Under the pieces are notes generated by a model, which saw only the letters and a program-made list of their open reading frames with translations, ran no database searches and was not told the DNA's origin. Shown here one piece after another: positions 10,405 to 20,496 of a DNA stretch of 64,000 nucleotides (position 1 is its first letter; each line of letters starts with the position of its first letter). Source of the stretch: Capra hircus (taxonomy: Eukaryota; Chordata; Mammalia; Artiodactyla; Bovidae); contig NC_030826.1 in assembly GCF_001704415.2 (NCBI RefSeq), forward strand, positions 57,679,362 through 57,743,361, given 5' to 3'. Made by a program: the position numbers and the translations under genes.

Positions 10405-11078
10405 AACCCGGTCAGTAATGAGTTGAGGTTAGGACTGAGGAGAGTTGGGGCCGGTCGGAAAGGAGAGAGGGAAGTTAACAGAGATGCAGCGGACACCCCT
10501 GGCGCTGATGGAGAAAAGGTACCTAGATGCCCAGACAACCTGGCTTTGGGAAAAAGCACGATTCCCCAAGGGAGCACCCTTGGAATTCACAGCACCAACC
10601 GCGTGTCTGCACGAGCGATGACAGTGCAGATAGCGTGGCAGATTGCGATCAGCCTTGGCAGGGGAGCTGCTAGCAGGGCTTTGTGGTTTGGAAAAGTGCA
10701 GCAGACAAGTAGGGTACAAGGCTCCCCCGGAAACACGCCCTTCTCTGCCCAGGGCGGCCACCACCCCCTACACCCAGGTTCCTCCCACTGCCAGTTCAGC
10801 GTTCATGGTCTCCCTCCTCTCGCTGGTCAGGGAGGCTGATCCCAGCTGTCTGGCCCCTGGAGATATGACCCATGAACCCCCGATGTCCTGCTCCTTGGCC
10901 ATGCCTCATGCTTGGGTCAATACCATTCTTCATTCAGATGTTGGCGGAAGTAGAGGGAACTCGAGCCAGCTCAGGATGTCAGATGCTTAAATAAGTTGAG
11001 AAGAAGGCCAGCATCATGCCAATCAGAAGAGAAGCTAGGGCCTGTGCATTCGGATGTCAAGGTGCTATGATTCAGGTA
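10405..11078. other. Unique intergenic DNA
   Basis: Includes open frames of 158 and 111 aa on opposite strands that overlap and look like chance frames in GC-rich DNA. No splice-bounded exon was seen. Confidence 0.5.
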
Positions 11079-11320
11079 TCAGTTCAGTTCAGTCGCTCAG
11101 TCATGTCCGACTCTTTGATCCCATGAGCTGCAGCACGCCAGGCTTCCCTGTCCATCACCAACTCCCGGAGTTTACTCAAACTCATGTGCATTGAGTTGGT
11201 GATGCCATCCAACCATCTCATCCTCTGTCGCCTCCTTCTCCTCCTGCCCTCAATCTTTCCCAGCATCAGGATCTTTTCAAATGAGTCAGCTCTTCGCGTC
11301 AGGTGGCCAGAGTATTGAAC
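11079..11320 (-). mobile_element. BovB 3' end
   Basis: Starts with the 'agttcagttcagtcgctcag' tail and covers the segment encoding the GRRRRRRQRMRWLDGI-like end of the BovB ORF. It is truncated after 'gtggccagagtattgaact'. Confidence 0.9.
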
Positions 11321-11599
11321 TGGTGGTTTTGGATATTCCCTAACGGTCACCTCGATCCGCTACGAACAAAGACAGCGAGAGGAAAAGATGCAGCAAATTC
11401 CATTAGTGTGAGCAGTGTGCCAGTTAGGAATGGAGCTCCTGCTTTCTCAAAAATCTCTACAGAAATCATAGCGAAGGCCTTCAGGCTCTTTCGCTGCTTT
11501 ACCTGGGAGGACCAGGTGATGAAAAGGGGTTTTTGTCAGCTGTTCTAGCTAGCCCATCTGCCCTTCCTTCTACTTAATGTCTTTGTGACATCTTCTTTT

Positions 11600-11829
11600 T
11601 TAAAAAAAATTTTTAAATTTTGTTTTTGGTAGTGCTGGGTCTTCGTTGCTCTCAGGGGCTTTTTCTCTGGCGGCGGTGACGTGGGGGGCACTCTCCACTT
11701 GCAGGGCGTGGCTTCAGTAGTTGCAGCTCTCGGACTCTAGAGCAGAGGCTCAGTAGTTGGGGTGCACAGGCTTTGTCGCCCTGTGTCATGTGGGATCTTC
11801 CCGGATCAAGAAGGAGATGCTTCTTCCTG
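11600..11829 (-). mobile_element. CHR-1-type SINE
   Basis: Antisense copy: 'ggtagtgctgggtcttcgtt', 'ggcttcagtagttgcagctc', 'agaggctcagtagttg', ending near 'gggatcttcccggatc', so the tRNA head is missing. A perfect 10-bp 'atcttctttt' lies at both edges (11,590-11,599 and 11,830-11,839). Confidence 0.75.
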
Positions 11830-11975
11830 ATCTTCTTTTCCGTTGTAGCTCATCACAGGGTACTTCATAAGGTTCTCTGCTCTGTGCAGTAGGACCTTGT
11901 TTATCTGCTCTAGATATCATAGTTTGCATCTGCTAAGCCCAAACTCTCACTGTATACCTCCCCAACACCCCCTTG
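11830..11975 (-). mobile_element. L1 3'-end fragment
   Basis: 'gttgtagctcatcacagggt', 'tgtgcagtaggaccttgttt' and 'gctaagcccaaactctca' match the L1 3'-end blocks seen at 350-460. The L1 part expected on the other side of the SINE is not recognisable. Confidence 0.65.
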
Positions 11976-12042
11976 CCCTTGGCAACCAGGAGCCTGTTCT
12001 CTGTGTGATGTCTTTTTAAAAATCATCCCTGCAGCCTTGATT

Positions 12043-12247
12043 GGGCTTCCCTGGTGGCTCAGCCGGTAAAGAATCCGCCTGCAATGCGGGAGACCTGGGT
12101 TCGAGCCCTGGGTTGGGAAGATCCCCTGGAGAAAGGAAAGGCTGCCCGCTCCAGTATCCTGGCCTGGAGAATCCCATGGACTGTGTAGTCTCTGGGGGTC
12201 ACAAAGAGCTGGACACGACTGAGTGACTTTTTCACTTTTCAATTTCA
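12043..12247 (+). mobile_element. Bov-tA SINE with perfect TSD
   Basis: Complete copy with the 'ggcctggagaatcccatgga' and 'ctgtgtagtctctggggg' variant body. The B box is 'gggttcgagccctgg'. An 11-bp direct repeat, 'cagccttgatt', flanks it at 12,032-12,042 and 12,248-12,258, so both ends are certain. Confidence 0.96.
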
Positions 12248-12258
12248 CAGCCTTGATT

Positions 12259-12744
12259 ACACTATATCCCCAGTTTAGCGACTTCCTTTAGAGCCCTCCT
12301 GGTCTCTATTGTGTGACGTAACTCTGTACTATAGCAGACATATTTTGCAAGTCACTAGATGCTGGTCTGGATCCTGCCAAAAATGATGAGTGGTTGACTG
12401 TCCAGCATGGGCAGGCGCTGACTCACCTTTATACTGTTTGGACTAAAAAAAAAAAAAAAGCAAAGCCACGTCTGTTTTAGCCAATACAATTTAAAAGCAT
12501 GGCCGGGTCTGATCGGCCGCCTTATGATGCCTGTGTAAGCTCTGATGCTGGTAGGTTTATTCTTTACTCATTTCTCTTTACAGATTGGTTTTGTTTACCT
12601 TTTTCTTGTGAAGGGTTTTGAACCTACACGCAGGTAAACAGAAGGGTGTCACAAACCCCACGTACCCATCACCCAGTTCCAACAGTCATCCATTCCCTCC
12701 TGACTGTTCCACCCCCCTTCCTCATCATTTTTAAAGAACATTTA
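12259..12744. other. Intergenic DNA, possible old repeat remnant
   Basis: An A-run lies at 12,446-12,460. The sequence 12,600-12,720 ('cacccagttccaacagtc') resembles old L1-type remnants, but too weakly to name. Confidence 0.4.
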
Positions 12745-12903
12745 TTTGTATTTATTTATTTGGCTGAGGCAGGTCTTAGTTGAAGTACCTGGGGTCTTTT
12801 GTTGCGGTCTGTGGGATCTGTTTCCCTGACCGGGAATCAAACCCCAGCTCCCTGCACTGGGATCAAGGAGTCTTTAACCACTGGACCATCAGGGAAATTC
12901 CCC
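12745..12903 (-). mobile_element. CHR-type SINE
   Basis: Antisense: 'tatttatttggctgaggcag', 'gtcttagttgaagtacctgg', an antisense B box ('gggaatcaaacccc') and 'ggaccatcagggaaattccc'. A short-body variant without the CHR-1 middle section. Confidence 0.82.
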
Positions 12904-13892
12904 TTCTTATTTTCAAACCAAAACCAAAAAAAAAAAAAAAGCTCAGACATTGTGCCACTTTATGCATTTAAGCAAATCTGTCCACATCTTGAAAAGGAAA
13001 GGATTTCTTTTAGACACACATAAAGGAACACTGTAAAATTTACTGTAAATATTATTTATTTCTTATTCCTTCTCTTTAAATTGAGCAGTGGCCTTGGGTC
13101 AAAAACAGTAAAATTTGATGATTGAGCTCAAACATCCTGTATTCCCAAAGGATTCGCTGCTTTTCTCAAAACCAGTTCATGATCTCATTTCATTCCCATA
13201 AAGAAGCCTGTGGGGTAGGCATAGGAAAGGGGGTCCGGGGGTTGTGGCTGAATTGGCCCTTGTGGTAGCACTGAACTTTCCTTGCCCTCACAGCCTGGTA
13301 GATGGTGCCAGCAACTCCACCCCAGAGGGACACGCCCTCCTCTCCTGTCCCTTCCCACTGTGCTGAGTGCCAGGGCCAACCTAGCACTCTGTAAAGAAAC
13401 TGGTTTGCCAGAGGAAAATCCTTGTGCGTTCCTGGCCAAAGTGACTGATAGTACGTGGATAGAGTGTGGAAAGAAGGGGCTGGCCGGGAATGGTTTGCAG
13501 GGCTTGTCTTCCCCCAAACCTCTGTAGAGCCTGCCACTTCTCCAGCTATAGAGGACAGAGCGACACCTTTCTGGCTGGTGTCGAGTTTGTAGGGCACCTC
13601 ATTCGGGAAGTCATACTTCCATCCTCCCCTTCCCAGGAGGGGTTCTGGGACTTTAAACTGCTGGCCACGTGAGTGGGGTGGGGGGTGGGTGTGCCCTGCC
13701 CACGTGCCCATCCTGAGTGCTCCGGTAGCCAGTGCGGCCCTCTGCCCATATGGGAAGATGATTTCCCTTTCTTTCCTTTTATTTTTATTTTCATAGCCTT
13801 ATATTTTATAGTCATCAAGTGAACGAATATAAATATTGTATACTTTAAGCTTAGATATATTCTGCGCAGAAACATCGCTTCTTGGGTTTTTA
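12904..13892. other. Intergenic DNA after A-rich run
   Basis: An A run at 12,926-12,941 is followed by sequence like 'ctcagacattgtgccacttt', which resembles an old L1 3' region. From 13,190 to 13,890 the DNA is unique. Overlapping frames of 173 and 110 aa on the - strand have no exon-like borders. Confidence 0.45.
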
Positions 13893-14130
13893 TTTTTTAA
13901 ATTACGAAAGCAGGATAACACCTTTACGGGAGACTTGGAAGATACAGCGCAAGGTTACATATAGTTCCACTATATATTGCAGTTATTTTTTTAAGCAGAT
14001 AAACTGATATTTTTAGTTGGAGTTTCGATATCAAACTCTTAACAATTAATAGAATGAATGCACAGAGAAGTAGGACATGGTAGACTTGAGGAGCCCTGTG
14101 AACCAACCCAGCATAATTAAGGTTTATATA
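13893..14130 (+). mobile_element. L1 ORF2-like fragment, copy 2 of a local pair
   Basis: Parallels 3,216-3,456 along its length, including 'tttttagttggagtttcgat', 'atcaaactcttaacaatta' and 'cagcataattaagg'. The copies are clearly diverged, with many substitutions and small gaps, so the duplication or the two insertions are old. Confidence 0.5.
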
Positions 14131-14729
14131 GGTTTCACACAACAGTAAGGTGCTAATTCTGTTCAAATGGGAAGATGATTTTTTCTTAATTCAGCTCACT
14201 CAGGGCTGATTTTAAGAAAGGATGAGTCAGAGATCCAGGGACACCTTCTCTGGCCCTCCTGCTTGGCTTCTGGAAACGAGAGCTAGCACCCCCACCGCCC
14301 TGGCCCCAGGACCTGGGTCCCCAGCCGGCCCTGCAGAAGGCTGACTGACACTTTGCGTGTCAGCTGGAGCTGCCTGCTGCAGGCCCGGGGCCCTGCCTGG
14401 ATCATAAGTCCCTTTGTGTGCAGCGAGGGCCCTGACAGGTGCTGATGGATGGGGCTTCCTTGCGGACCCCGAGAGCCCTGGGCGGGGACAAAGGGGTGCA
14501 TTGTTTGGCGGGGCAGGCCCCTGCCTGAGAACCCGCTCATTTGCCTGACGGTGGAGACAGGTGTATCACAGGCTCAGCGTGCTGGAGCATCGCCGGGTGA
14601 TTAAGATCTTGGCTTTGTTCCCCAGGGCTGGGCTTAGGGGAGCAGACGTGCAGAGTGGAGCCGCCGTGATTCCTCCTCTCTCCTGGAACCTGGACCCTGA
14701 CTTCGCTTCTCTTAGTCTGGGCTTCCGAG
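14131..14729. other. Unique intergenic DNA
   Basis: No named repeat. A GC-rich patch lies at 14,285-14,530. Confidence 0.5.
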
Positions 14730-14952
14730 TGCTCTGTGCTCAATCGCTCAGCCATGTCTGAGTCTCTGTGACCCTGTGGACTGTAGCCCACCAGGCTCCT
14801 CTGTCCGTGGGATTTCCCAGGCAAGGATCCTGGAGTGGGCTGCCATTTCCTCCTCCAGGGGATCTTCCCAATCCAGGGATGGAACCCATGTGTCTTGTGT
14901 TTCCTGCATTGGTAGGCAGGTTCTTTACTGCTGAGCCACCGGGGAAGCCCCT
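14730..14952 (-). mobile_element. Bov-tA SINE, full length
   Basis: Antisense copy from 'ctgtgctcaatcgctcagcc' to 'gagccaccggggaagcccct'. It carries a small insertion around the antisense B box ('cccatgtgtcttgtgtttcc'). Confidence 0.92.
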
Positions 14953-15479
14953 CTGCTCTTAAAAACGGTGATTTGTTAGGGATGGGAGACTTTGGAGCCT
15001 GTCCTGAGCTCTCGTTCTTTCAAACTCCATGGGAAGGAGCAGGGCGAGGGACACCCTCACCTGTTGAGCAGAGGGAGGGACACCCTCACCTGTGTTCCCT
15101 CCGTGCTGGCACCACAGGGACCATCTCTTACCTCCCATGAGACTCCTCCAGCCTGACCATCCCCTGCCAGAGAACATCACCTGGGTTGGTATTTTCCTTA
15201 CACCTTCTGGGTTGTTACCACTAGTGCTCCAAAGCATTTTCATCATTTTTTAAATTAAAATCTTATTTTTATTAAGGACCAGGTAAATGAAACATAGTCA
15301 AACAGCATGATAACATTTTTAAAGAAAGGCAGTGACGCCCTGCCCTCCTGAGTGCTGAGAACTGTGAAGCCTTAGAGTCATTTAAGGATCGAATGAACAG
15401 CGTATGTCTTATTAGTGCTGGTCTGCTGGAAGACGGGTCATGATTTGAATCAGGACTTTTTTACATTTGAATGTGCCTT
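14953..15479. other. Intergenic DNA with an 18-bp duplication
   Basis: 'gagggacaccctcacctg' occurs at 15,046-15,063 and again at 15,075-15,092. AT-rich sequence follows from 15,240. No exon was seen. Confidence 0.6.
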
Positions 15480-16082
15480 AAAAAGAAAACACCCATAGTC
15501 CTCTCCTGGGCATGTATTCAGACAGAACTCTAATTTGAAAAGATCCAGGCACCCTAGTGTTCATTGCAGCACTATTCACAGTAGCCAAGACATGCAAGTA
15601 ACTTATATGTCCATCAATAGATGGACAGATAAAGAAGATGTAATGTGTATGTACAATGGAACATTACTCAGCCATAAAAAGGTGGAATAACGCTATTTGC
15701 AGTGACATGGATGCAGCCAGGGATGGTCATCCTAAGGGAAGTAAGCCAGACAGAGAAAGACACATACCGTATGACACTGCTTACACGTGGGATCTAGAAT
15801 AGGACACCAGCGAATGTATCTGCAGAACTGAAACAGACTGAGTCACCAAGTGGGGCAGGGAGGGAAGGCGTGGGAGTCTGGGCTTAGCAGACGCAAGCTC
15901 GTGTATACCGGATGGGTAAACAGCAAAGCACAGCACAGGGGACTACACTCAGCGACCCGGGATAGACCACAGTGGAAGGCGATATGAGAAAGAAGGCACA
16001 TATGTGTATGCCTGAGTCACTTGGCTGTGCAACAGAAATCAACGTTGTGAATCAGCTATACCTCAGTAAAATTTTTCAAAAG
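15480..16082 (+). mobile_element. L1 3' end, about 600 bp
   Basis: Contains the L1 ORF2-end and 3'-region blocks in order: 'ttcattgcagcactattcac', 'atgtccatcaatagatggac', 'acattactcagccataaaaa', 'gcagtgacatggatgcagcc', 'aatcagctatacctcagtaa'. It is 5'-truncated and the frame is not intact. Confidence 0.92.
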
Positions 16083-16192
16083 CACCTGTAGAGCCTACCA
16101 AATGCAGATTCCTGGATTTGCTGTCCTGCTCATCGGACAGGGCCTGGGAATCTGCATTTGAGAGCACCACCCAGGTGGTCCATTTGTGACCA
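16083..16192 (+). mobile_element. MER5-like hAT (Charlie) remnant
   Basis: 'tgcagattcctggatttgct', 'ggcctgggaatctgcatttg' and 'caccacccaggtggtcc' resemble the MER5A consensus, a non-autonomous hAT element common in mammals. Short and diverged. Confidence 0.55.
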
Positions 16193-17339
16193 GGTTCCCG
16201 AGATTCCTTCCAGCTCCAGGGATCTGCCAGGGCTGCGTGCATAGATCCTCAGGTACCCTAGGAAGGCAGTGTCCTTACAGCTCTGCGTGCCTGGCGTTTC
16301 GATAGGAATTTGGACATCCCAGACCTTCCGTCTCCGAGGAACTTTCCACTGAGCGGGCCCCTGGTGGGTTTGGGGACAGCCTGGGGGCTGGGTTGGTGGC
16401 AGGGTGGCTGCGGGACAGGTGGGAAGCCCCGTGGCACTCCGTGCTCTGTTACTCCAGGGTTCTCCTAACCGCCTCGGGCACGTGCATGCACACACGCACA
16501 CACAGGCGTGGCCACCTGCTGGAACGAAGGGACCAGAGGCTTCTGCGAGCACACTGTTCCTGCGTGTACCTGCACACGATTCCAAGGACGCGAGGAAACC
16601 CTCTGGCTCGAGATGGAGTCGGAACACTGTCCCCTTTGAACGTTCCAGCAGCCGTCGTGCCTCTGCCTGGCCCTGTCCAGACGCGAGACGCGTCCCCTTG
16701 GCGTGGGAACATCCCCACCCTTTCCTGTCTCTCTGTACCACGCCCCACACCCTCTGAGATCCAGCCTGCCTCCCTCTCCGTGACCACCTCTTCAATGTCC
16801 TTTAATGTAATCAAGGTGCTGAAGAGAAAGGGGAAGCACGGGACAAGCCTGGCATTAGTGATCCTCCCCCTCTGGGCGCACCTCCCACTGGCCTGGCTCT
16901 CATGCCCGCCCTCCCCGCTGGCTCCCTCGCCCACCTCTGCCCCTTTCATTCCCAGCTCTCCTGGGATCTGGTGCTGTTTTTATTGACAGCCCATTTTCCC
17001 GCCGCACAAAGGGGTCCTTTGTCACAGGTCCTTCCAGATGTTGAGTATTTGGAAAATATTCCGATCGGAAGGCATTTGTCCTCCGAATGCCCTGAGACGA
17101 GGAAAGAATCCAGGACAAGGACTCAGGAGGGCCAGTCCCAGACCTCGGAACTGGGACTCCCCGAGGGACCTGGGGAGACCGTGGTGCTCCGTAGCATCGT
17201 GTCCCCCATCCTCTCCCATTTGCCCTTGCGGTTGGCTCTTGTTGGCTCTTGCTGCGGTTCACTCAGCACTTGACTGATGTCTCTCTGCATACCTTTGCAT
17301 TGGCTGAGCTTGGTCATATGTCATTGTTTTTTCACTTAA
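16193..17339. other. Unique GC-rich intergenic DNA
   Basis: Overlapping long frames on both strands (up to 221 aa) share the same bases and show low-complexity Arg/Pro/Gly composition, typical of chance frames in GC-rich DNA. A tandem 13-bp 'ttggctcttgttggctcttg' lies at 17,231-17,256. Confidence 0.5.
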
Positions 17340-17685
17340 AATATTTATTTATTTGGCTGTGGCAGGTCTTAGTTGCAGCTTGTGGAATCTAGTTCCCTGA
17401 AAGTGTTAGTCACTCAGTCGTGTCTGACTCTTTATGACCCCATGAACTGTAGCCCGCCAGGCTCCTTGTCCATAGCATTCTCCAGGCAAGAACACTGGAG
17501 TGGGTTGCCATTTTGTTCTCCAGAGGAATCTTCCTGACTCAGGGATCGAACCCAGGTCTTCTGCTCTGCAGGCAGATATTTTCCTGTCTGAGCCCCCTAG
17601 CTTCTTGACCAGGTATCAAACCCAGGACCCCTACGTTGGAAGCACAGAGTTTTAGCTCCGGAACCACCAGTGATGTCCCTGTTTT
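17340..17685 (-). mobile_element. CHR-type SINE split by a Bov-tA
   Basis: The left part (17,340-17,400) has 'atttatttggctgtggcagg' and 'gaatctagttccctga'. The right part (17,609-17,685) resumes with 'ccaggtatcaaacccaggac' and ends in 'accaccagtgatgtccc'. The joined order matches other CHR-type SINEs in the window. Confidence 0.85.
17401..17596 (-). mobile_element. Bov-tA SINE nested in CHR SINE
   Basis: Antisense copy with 'agtcactcagtcgtgtctga' and 'agggatcgaacccagg'. A diverged 12-bp duplication flanks it: 'ctagttccctga' at 17,389-17,400 and 'ctagcttcttga' at 17,597-17,608. This gives the relative age: CHR first, Bov-tA later. Confidence 0.9.
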
Positions 17686-18030
17686 GTTTTGTTGTTTGAG
17701 TGACTAAGCTTTGGGGAGGCTAAATGCAGCAATAGAAAACTAGAATCAGCTCATAGCCTGGCGATCCAAGCTCAGCCAACAGGCAACTTAAAGCCAAGTT
17801 GCCCAATTGCGTCCTTTCCGGATTGGCGGGAGCACAGCCAACTTGCAGACCTGCGAACGTGGGAATAAGGGACTGTGGCTGTGAGACATCGAGTGTGCCC
17901 GTGAGACGCCGAGTGTGCCCGTGAGACGCCGAGTGTGCCCACGGTTGGTTTGGACGCAGTTGTGCCAAAAGCTGATCCACACCCAGGAAAAGACTCACTT
18001 TCTAAAAGTCCATTCACCACCCAAAGCCCA
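17686..18030. other. Unique DNA holding a short tandem array
   Basis: Apart from the 20-bp array at 17,881-17,940, nothing was recognised. Confidence 0.5.
17881..17940. repeat. 20-bp tandem repeat, exactly 3 copies
   Basis: Unit 'gtgagacgccgagtgtgccc'. The first copy differs by two bases (gtgagacatc). Copies two and three are identical. 20 bp is not a multiple of three, so the array shifts frame in each copy. Confidence 0.95.
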
Positions 18031-18080
18031 TTCGTCTTCTTCTTCTTCTTCTTCTTCTTTTTTTTTTTTTTTTTTTTTTT
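18031..18080. repeat. (TTC)n then poly-T, pyrimidine tract
   Basis: About nine TTC units (18,032-18,058) run into a T homopolymer. This is the expanded A-rich tail, antisense, of the CHR SINE that follows. Confidence 0.9.
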
Positions 18081-18404
18081 TACTGATTTATTGCTTAATT
18101 TTTGGCTGTGCTGGGTCTTTGCTTGCAGCGAGGGCTTTTCTCTAGTTGTGGCGAGTGGGGTCTACTCTTTGTTGCAATGCCCGGCTTCTCACTGCGACTG
18201 CTTCTCTTGTTTCGGAGCGTGGGCTCTGGGCCGAGTGGGCTTCAGCAGTCATGGCTTCTAGGCTCTAGAGCGCAGGCTCAGTAGTTGTGGTGCCGGGGCT
18301 TAGCTGCTTTGTGGCATGAGGGATCTTCCCAGATCAGGGATCGAACTCGTGTCTCCTGCATTGGCAGGTGAATTCCTTACCACTGAGCCACCAGGGGAAC
18401 CTCC
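18081..18404 (-). mobile_element. CHR-1 SINE, near full length
   Basis: Complete body: 'tttggctgtgctgggtcttt', 'cttttctctagttgtggcga', 'gctctagagcgcaggctcag', 'gggatcttcccagatcaggg', 'accactgagccaccagggga'. The best-preserved CHR-1 here. Confidence 0.92.
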
Positions 18405-18738
18405 AAAGCCCATCCTTAACCATCTTGTCTTGGACTGTTGTCCCTCAGGCCATGGAACATCCAAGAAATGTTGACTTGGGTGCCCAAGGCCGTTCCCTGG
18501 CTGCCCAGAAGTGCCCAGAGACCCTTTGTCCAACCTGGGTCCCATTTAATGGTCCTTGTTGTAGAGAGCCTTCTGCCTTACTGGAAGAACAGAAGAGCAT
18601 AAAATAGCGTGGATGATGCTCAGGAATGTTGAAGCAGAAACATAAACGGTGGAGAGAAAATACAAGGAAACAGGCTTGTCCCTTCTGGGTAGGGGGTTGC
18701 CGGCGACATGGAACATAATACCATCTCTTTTTTAATAT
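18405..18738. other. Unique intergenic DNA
   Basis: Nothing recognised between two CHR SINEs. Confidence 0.5.
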
Positions 18739-18952
18739 CCCTTTTTTTTGACTGTGTTGGGTCTTAGTCGCATCTTGCAGGATCTTTAGTTGTGGCACGG
18801 GGACTCTAGTTGTGGTTGCAGGCTCAGTAGGTGTGGTACACAGGCTTAGTTGCTCCTCAGCATGCGGGATCTTAGTTCCTCAACCCGGGATGGAACCCAC
18901 TTTCCCTGCATTGGAAGCAGATTCTTAACCACTGGACCACCAACAAAGTCCC
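18739..18952 (-). mobile_element. CHR-type SINE
   Basis: Antisense with 'gactgtgttgggtcttagtc', 'gttgtggttgcaggctcag', 'gatcttagttcctcaacccg' and 'accactggaccaccaacaaa'. The 'ttagttcctcaacc' form differs from the CHR-1 copies, so it belongs to a different subfamily. Confidence 0.85.
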
Positions 18953-19191
18953 GATGCCATCTTGATGAAGTTTGAAAGCAAAGCTAAGCAACTTGTTTTC
19001 AGAGATCCGTACACACGTAGTCAAACTGCACTGAAAGGGAATAAGAAAGAGAAGTCAAGCGCTTTCGTCCTTCTGGGGGCAGAGAGGACTGGGCAAAGAA
19101 TGTCAGGGGTACCCATCGCGTTCCAGACCTTGAGGTGGGGGGTGGCGGCCAGGCCATCTCCCTCATGCCACAAGATGTCTACACAAGAGGC

Positions 19192-19345
19192 AGTGTAATG
19201 GACTCTGTCTGGGTCTGAATCCTGGTCAGCTACTCATTTAGGTCTTAGACAGGTGACTTCACCTCCTTGTCCCTTCGTATCTGGGCTGTAATCTCAAGAC
19301 TGATGACAAGAGTGTCAGCCTCAGAGGCCTTTGGAAGAAAGGTTT
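19192..19345 (+). mobile_element. MIR SINE
   Basis: 'gggtctgaatcctggtcagc', 'tagacaggtgacttcacctc' and 'tgtcccttcgtatctgggct' follow the MIR core order. Diverged, as expected for a mammal-wide element. Confidence 0.65.
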
Positions 19346-19638
19346 CAAATAGTGCCTGGCCCCTGAGTGCAATGAGTGATGGTTAAATCATGAGTTAGAG
19401 GTGCTGTTTGTGCCTACTGGTGATTACTCAGTATCCTGGGTTGAGTTGGAGAGGCTCCTCATGTGTCCCTTCATCAGTGCAACCCCAATTAAGCATCTGC
19501 TCTCAGCCGAGCAAGCAGCTTATACAGCTCAGCGGAAATAAGCTGGTGAGTTATGTGACCCAACACCACTTACCGATTTACAAAGAGTGCTTCAGCCTGT
19601 GATATAAAGATGCTGCTGTTTCATGCAGGTAACAGGGA

Positions 19639-19806
19639 CGCTTCCCTGGTGGCTCAGACCTGGGTCAGGAAGATCCCCTGGAGGAGGGCATGGCTACCCA
19701 CTCCAGTGTCCTTGCCTGGAGAATCCCATAGACAGAGGAGCCTGGCGGGCTACAGTCTACAGGGTCACAAAAGAGACACGACTGAGTGACTCACACTTTC
19801 ACTTTT
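19639..19806 (+). mobile_element. Bov-tA SINE with internal deletion
   Basis: Starts normally ('cgcttccctggtggctcaga') but jumps straight to 'cctgggtcaggaagatcccc', so about 40 bp around the tRNA anticodon arm and B box are lost. The tail is complete. Without a B box it cannot be an active Pol III unit. Confidence 0.9.
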
Positions 19807-20496
19807 TATCAGTGTTGGGGCAGGCTTCCAGGAGGAAGAGAGTTTCTCTCCGCTACCCCGAATCCCTCTCTGGCAGTGGAACTGACGGGCGGTGACTGAG
19901 GATCCCGCCTCGCCAATCAATGGGGGTGATTGTCGTGTGTTTGGGGAGGAGCTGTCTGTGAGGTTCAATAATTAATTTGCCACAGTTAAACCAGAGACTT
20001 GTGTCTCCAGCAGCAGATAAGCTAACATCAAGGAAGGGAGGGGCAGTTCTGACAAACCGGTTGTAAAGGGCAGGCGAGGCCGACGAGTGTTGTCAGTGGC
20101 CATCATTGCTTTATTGTGGCAATAATGTTGCTGTCAGCATCTGGGGGCCCGAGGGAGACAGGCGCCTCCTGCGGGCCTCAGTCGGGGGCCCCCCAGCTAG
20201 GCTTCCTTTGTGGTCTGCTGGGCCACCCGGGCAGAACTCGGGGTCCCCGAGGTGGAAGATGGTGACCCTATCACCATGTCCCTTCCTGAGTGAGCTGGGT
20301 GGACCTGAAACAGCGGCAGTGGGCAGGTCTGATGTCTCCACCGAGAGGCAACCGAAGTCAAAAGAGGATTCGTGGGCAGAGATGGCTTTCCGGGAAGCCC
20401 AGGGGAATGGCTTTCCGGGAAGCAGGGGAGGGAGTCGGCGGTGTGAGGTTAGACTCCGGGAAGAACTTTCTCTCAAAGGAGCGTTAATCAGAGCCG
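19807..20496. other. Unique DNA with clustered factor-like motifs
   Basis: 19,905-20,130 contains 'ccaatcaatggg', 'ttcaataattaatttg', 'cagataagctaac' and 'cattgctttattgtggcaat'. The rest is GC-rich with a near-duplicate 'ggctttccgggaagc' at 20,383 and 20,409. A possible enhancer, described in the findings. Confidence 0.4.

Noticed and set aside
16130..16795. 221-codon - strand frame
   Set aside because: Covered by opposite-strand frames of similar length. No conserved motif or splice signals.
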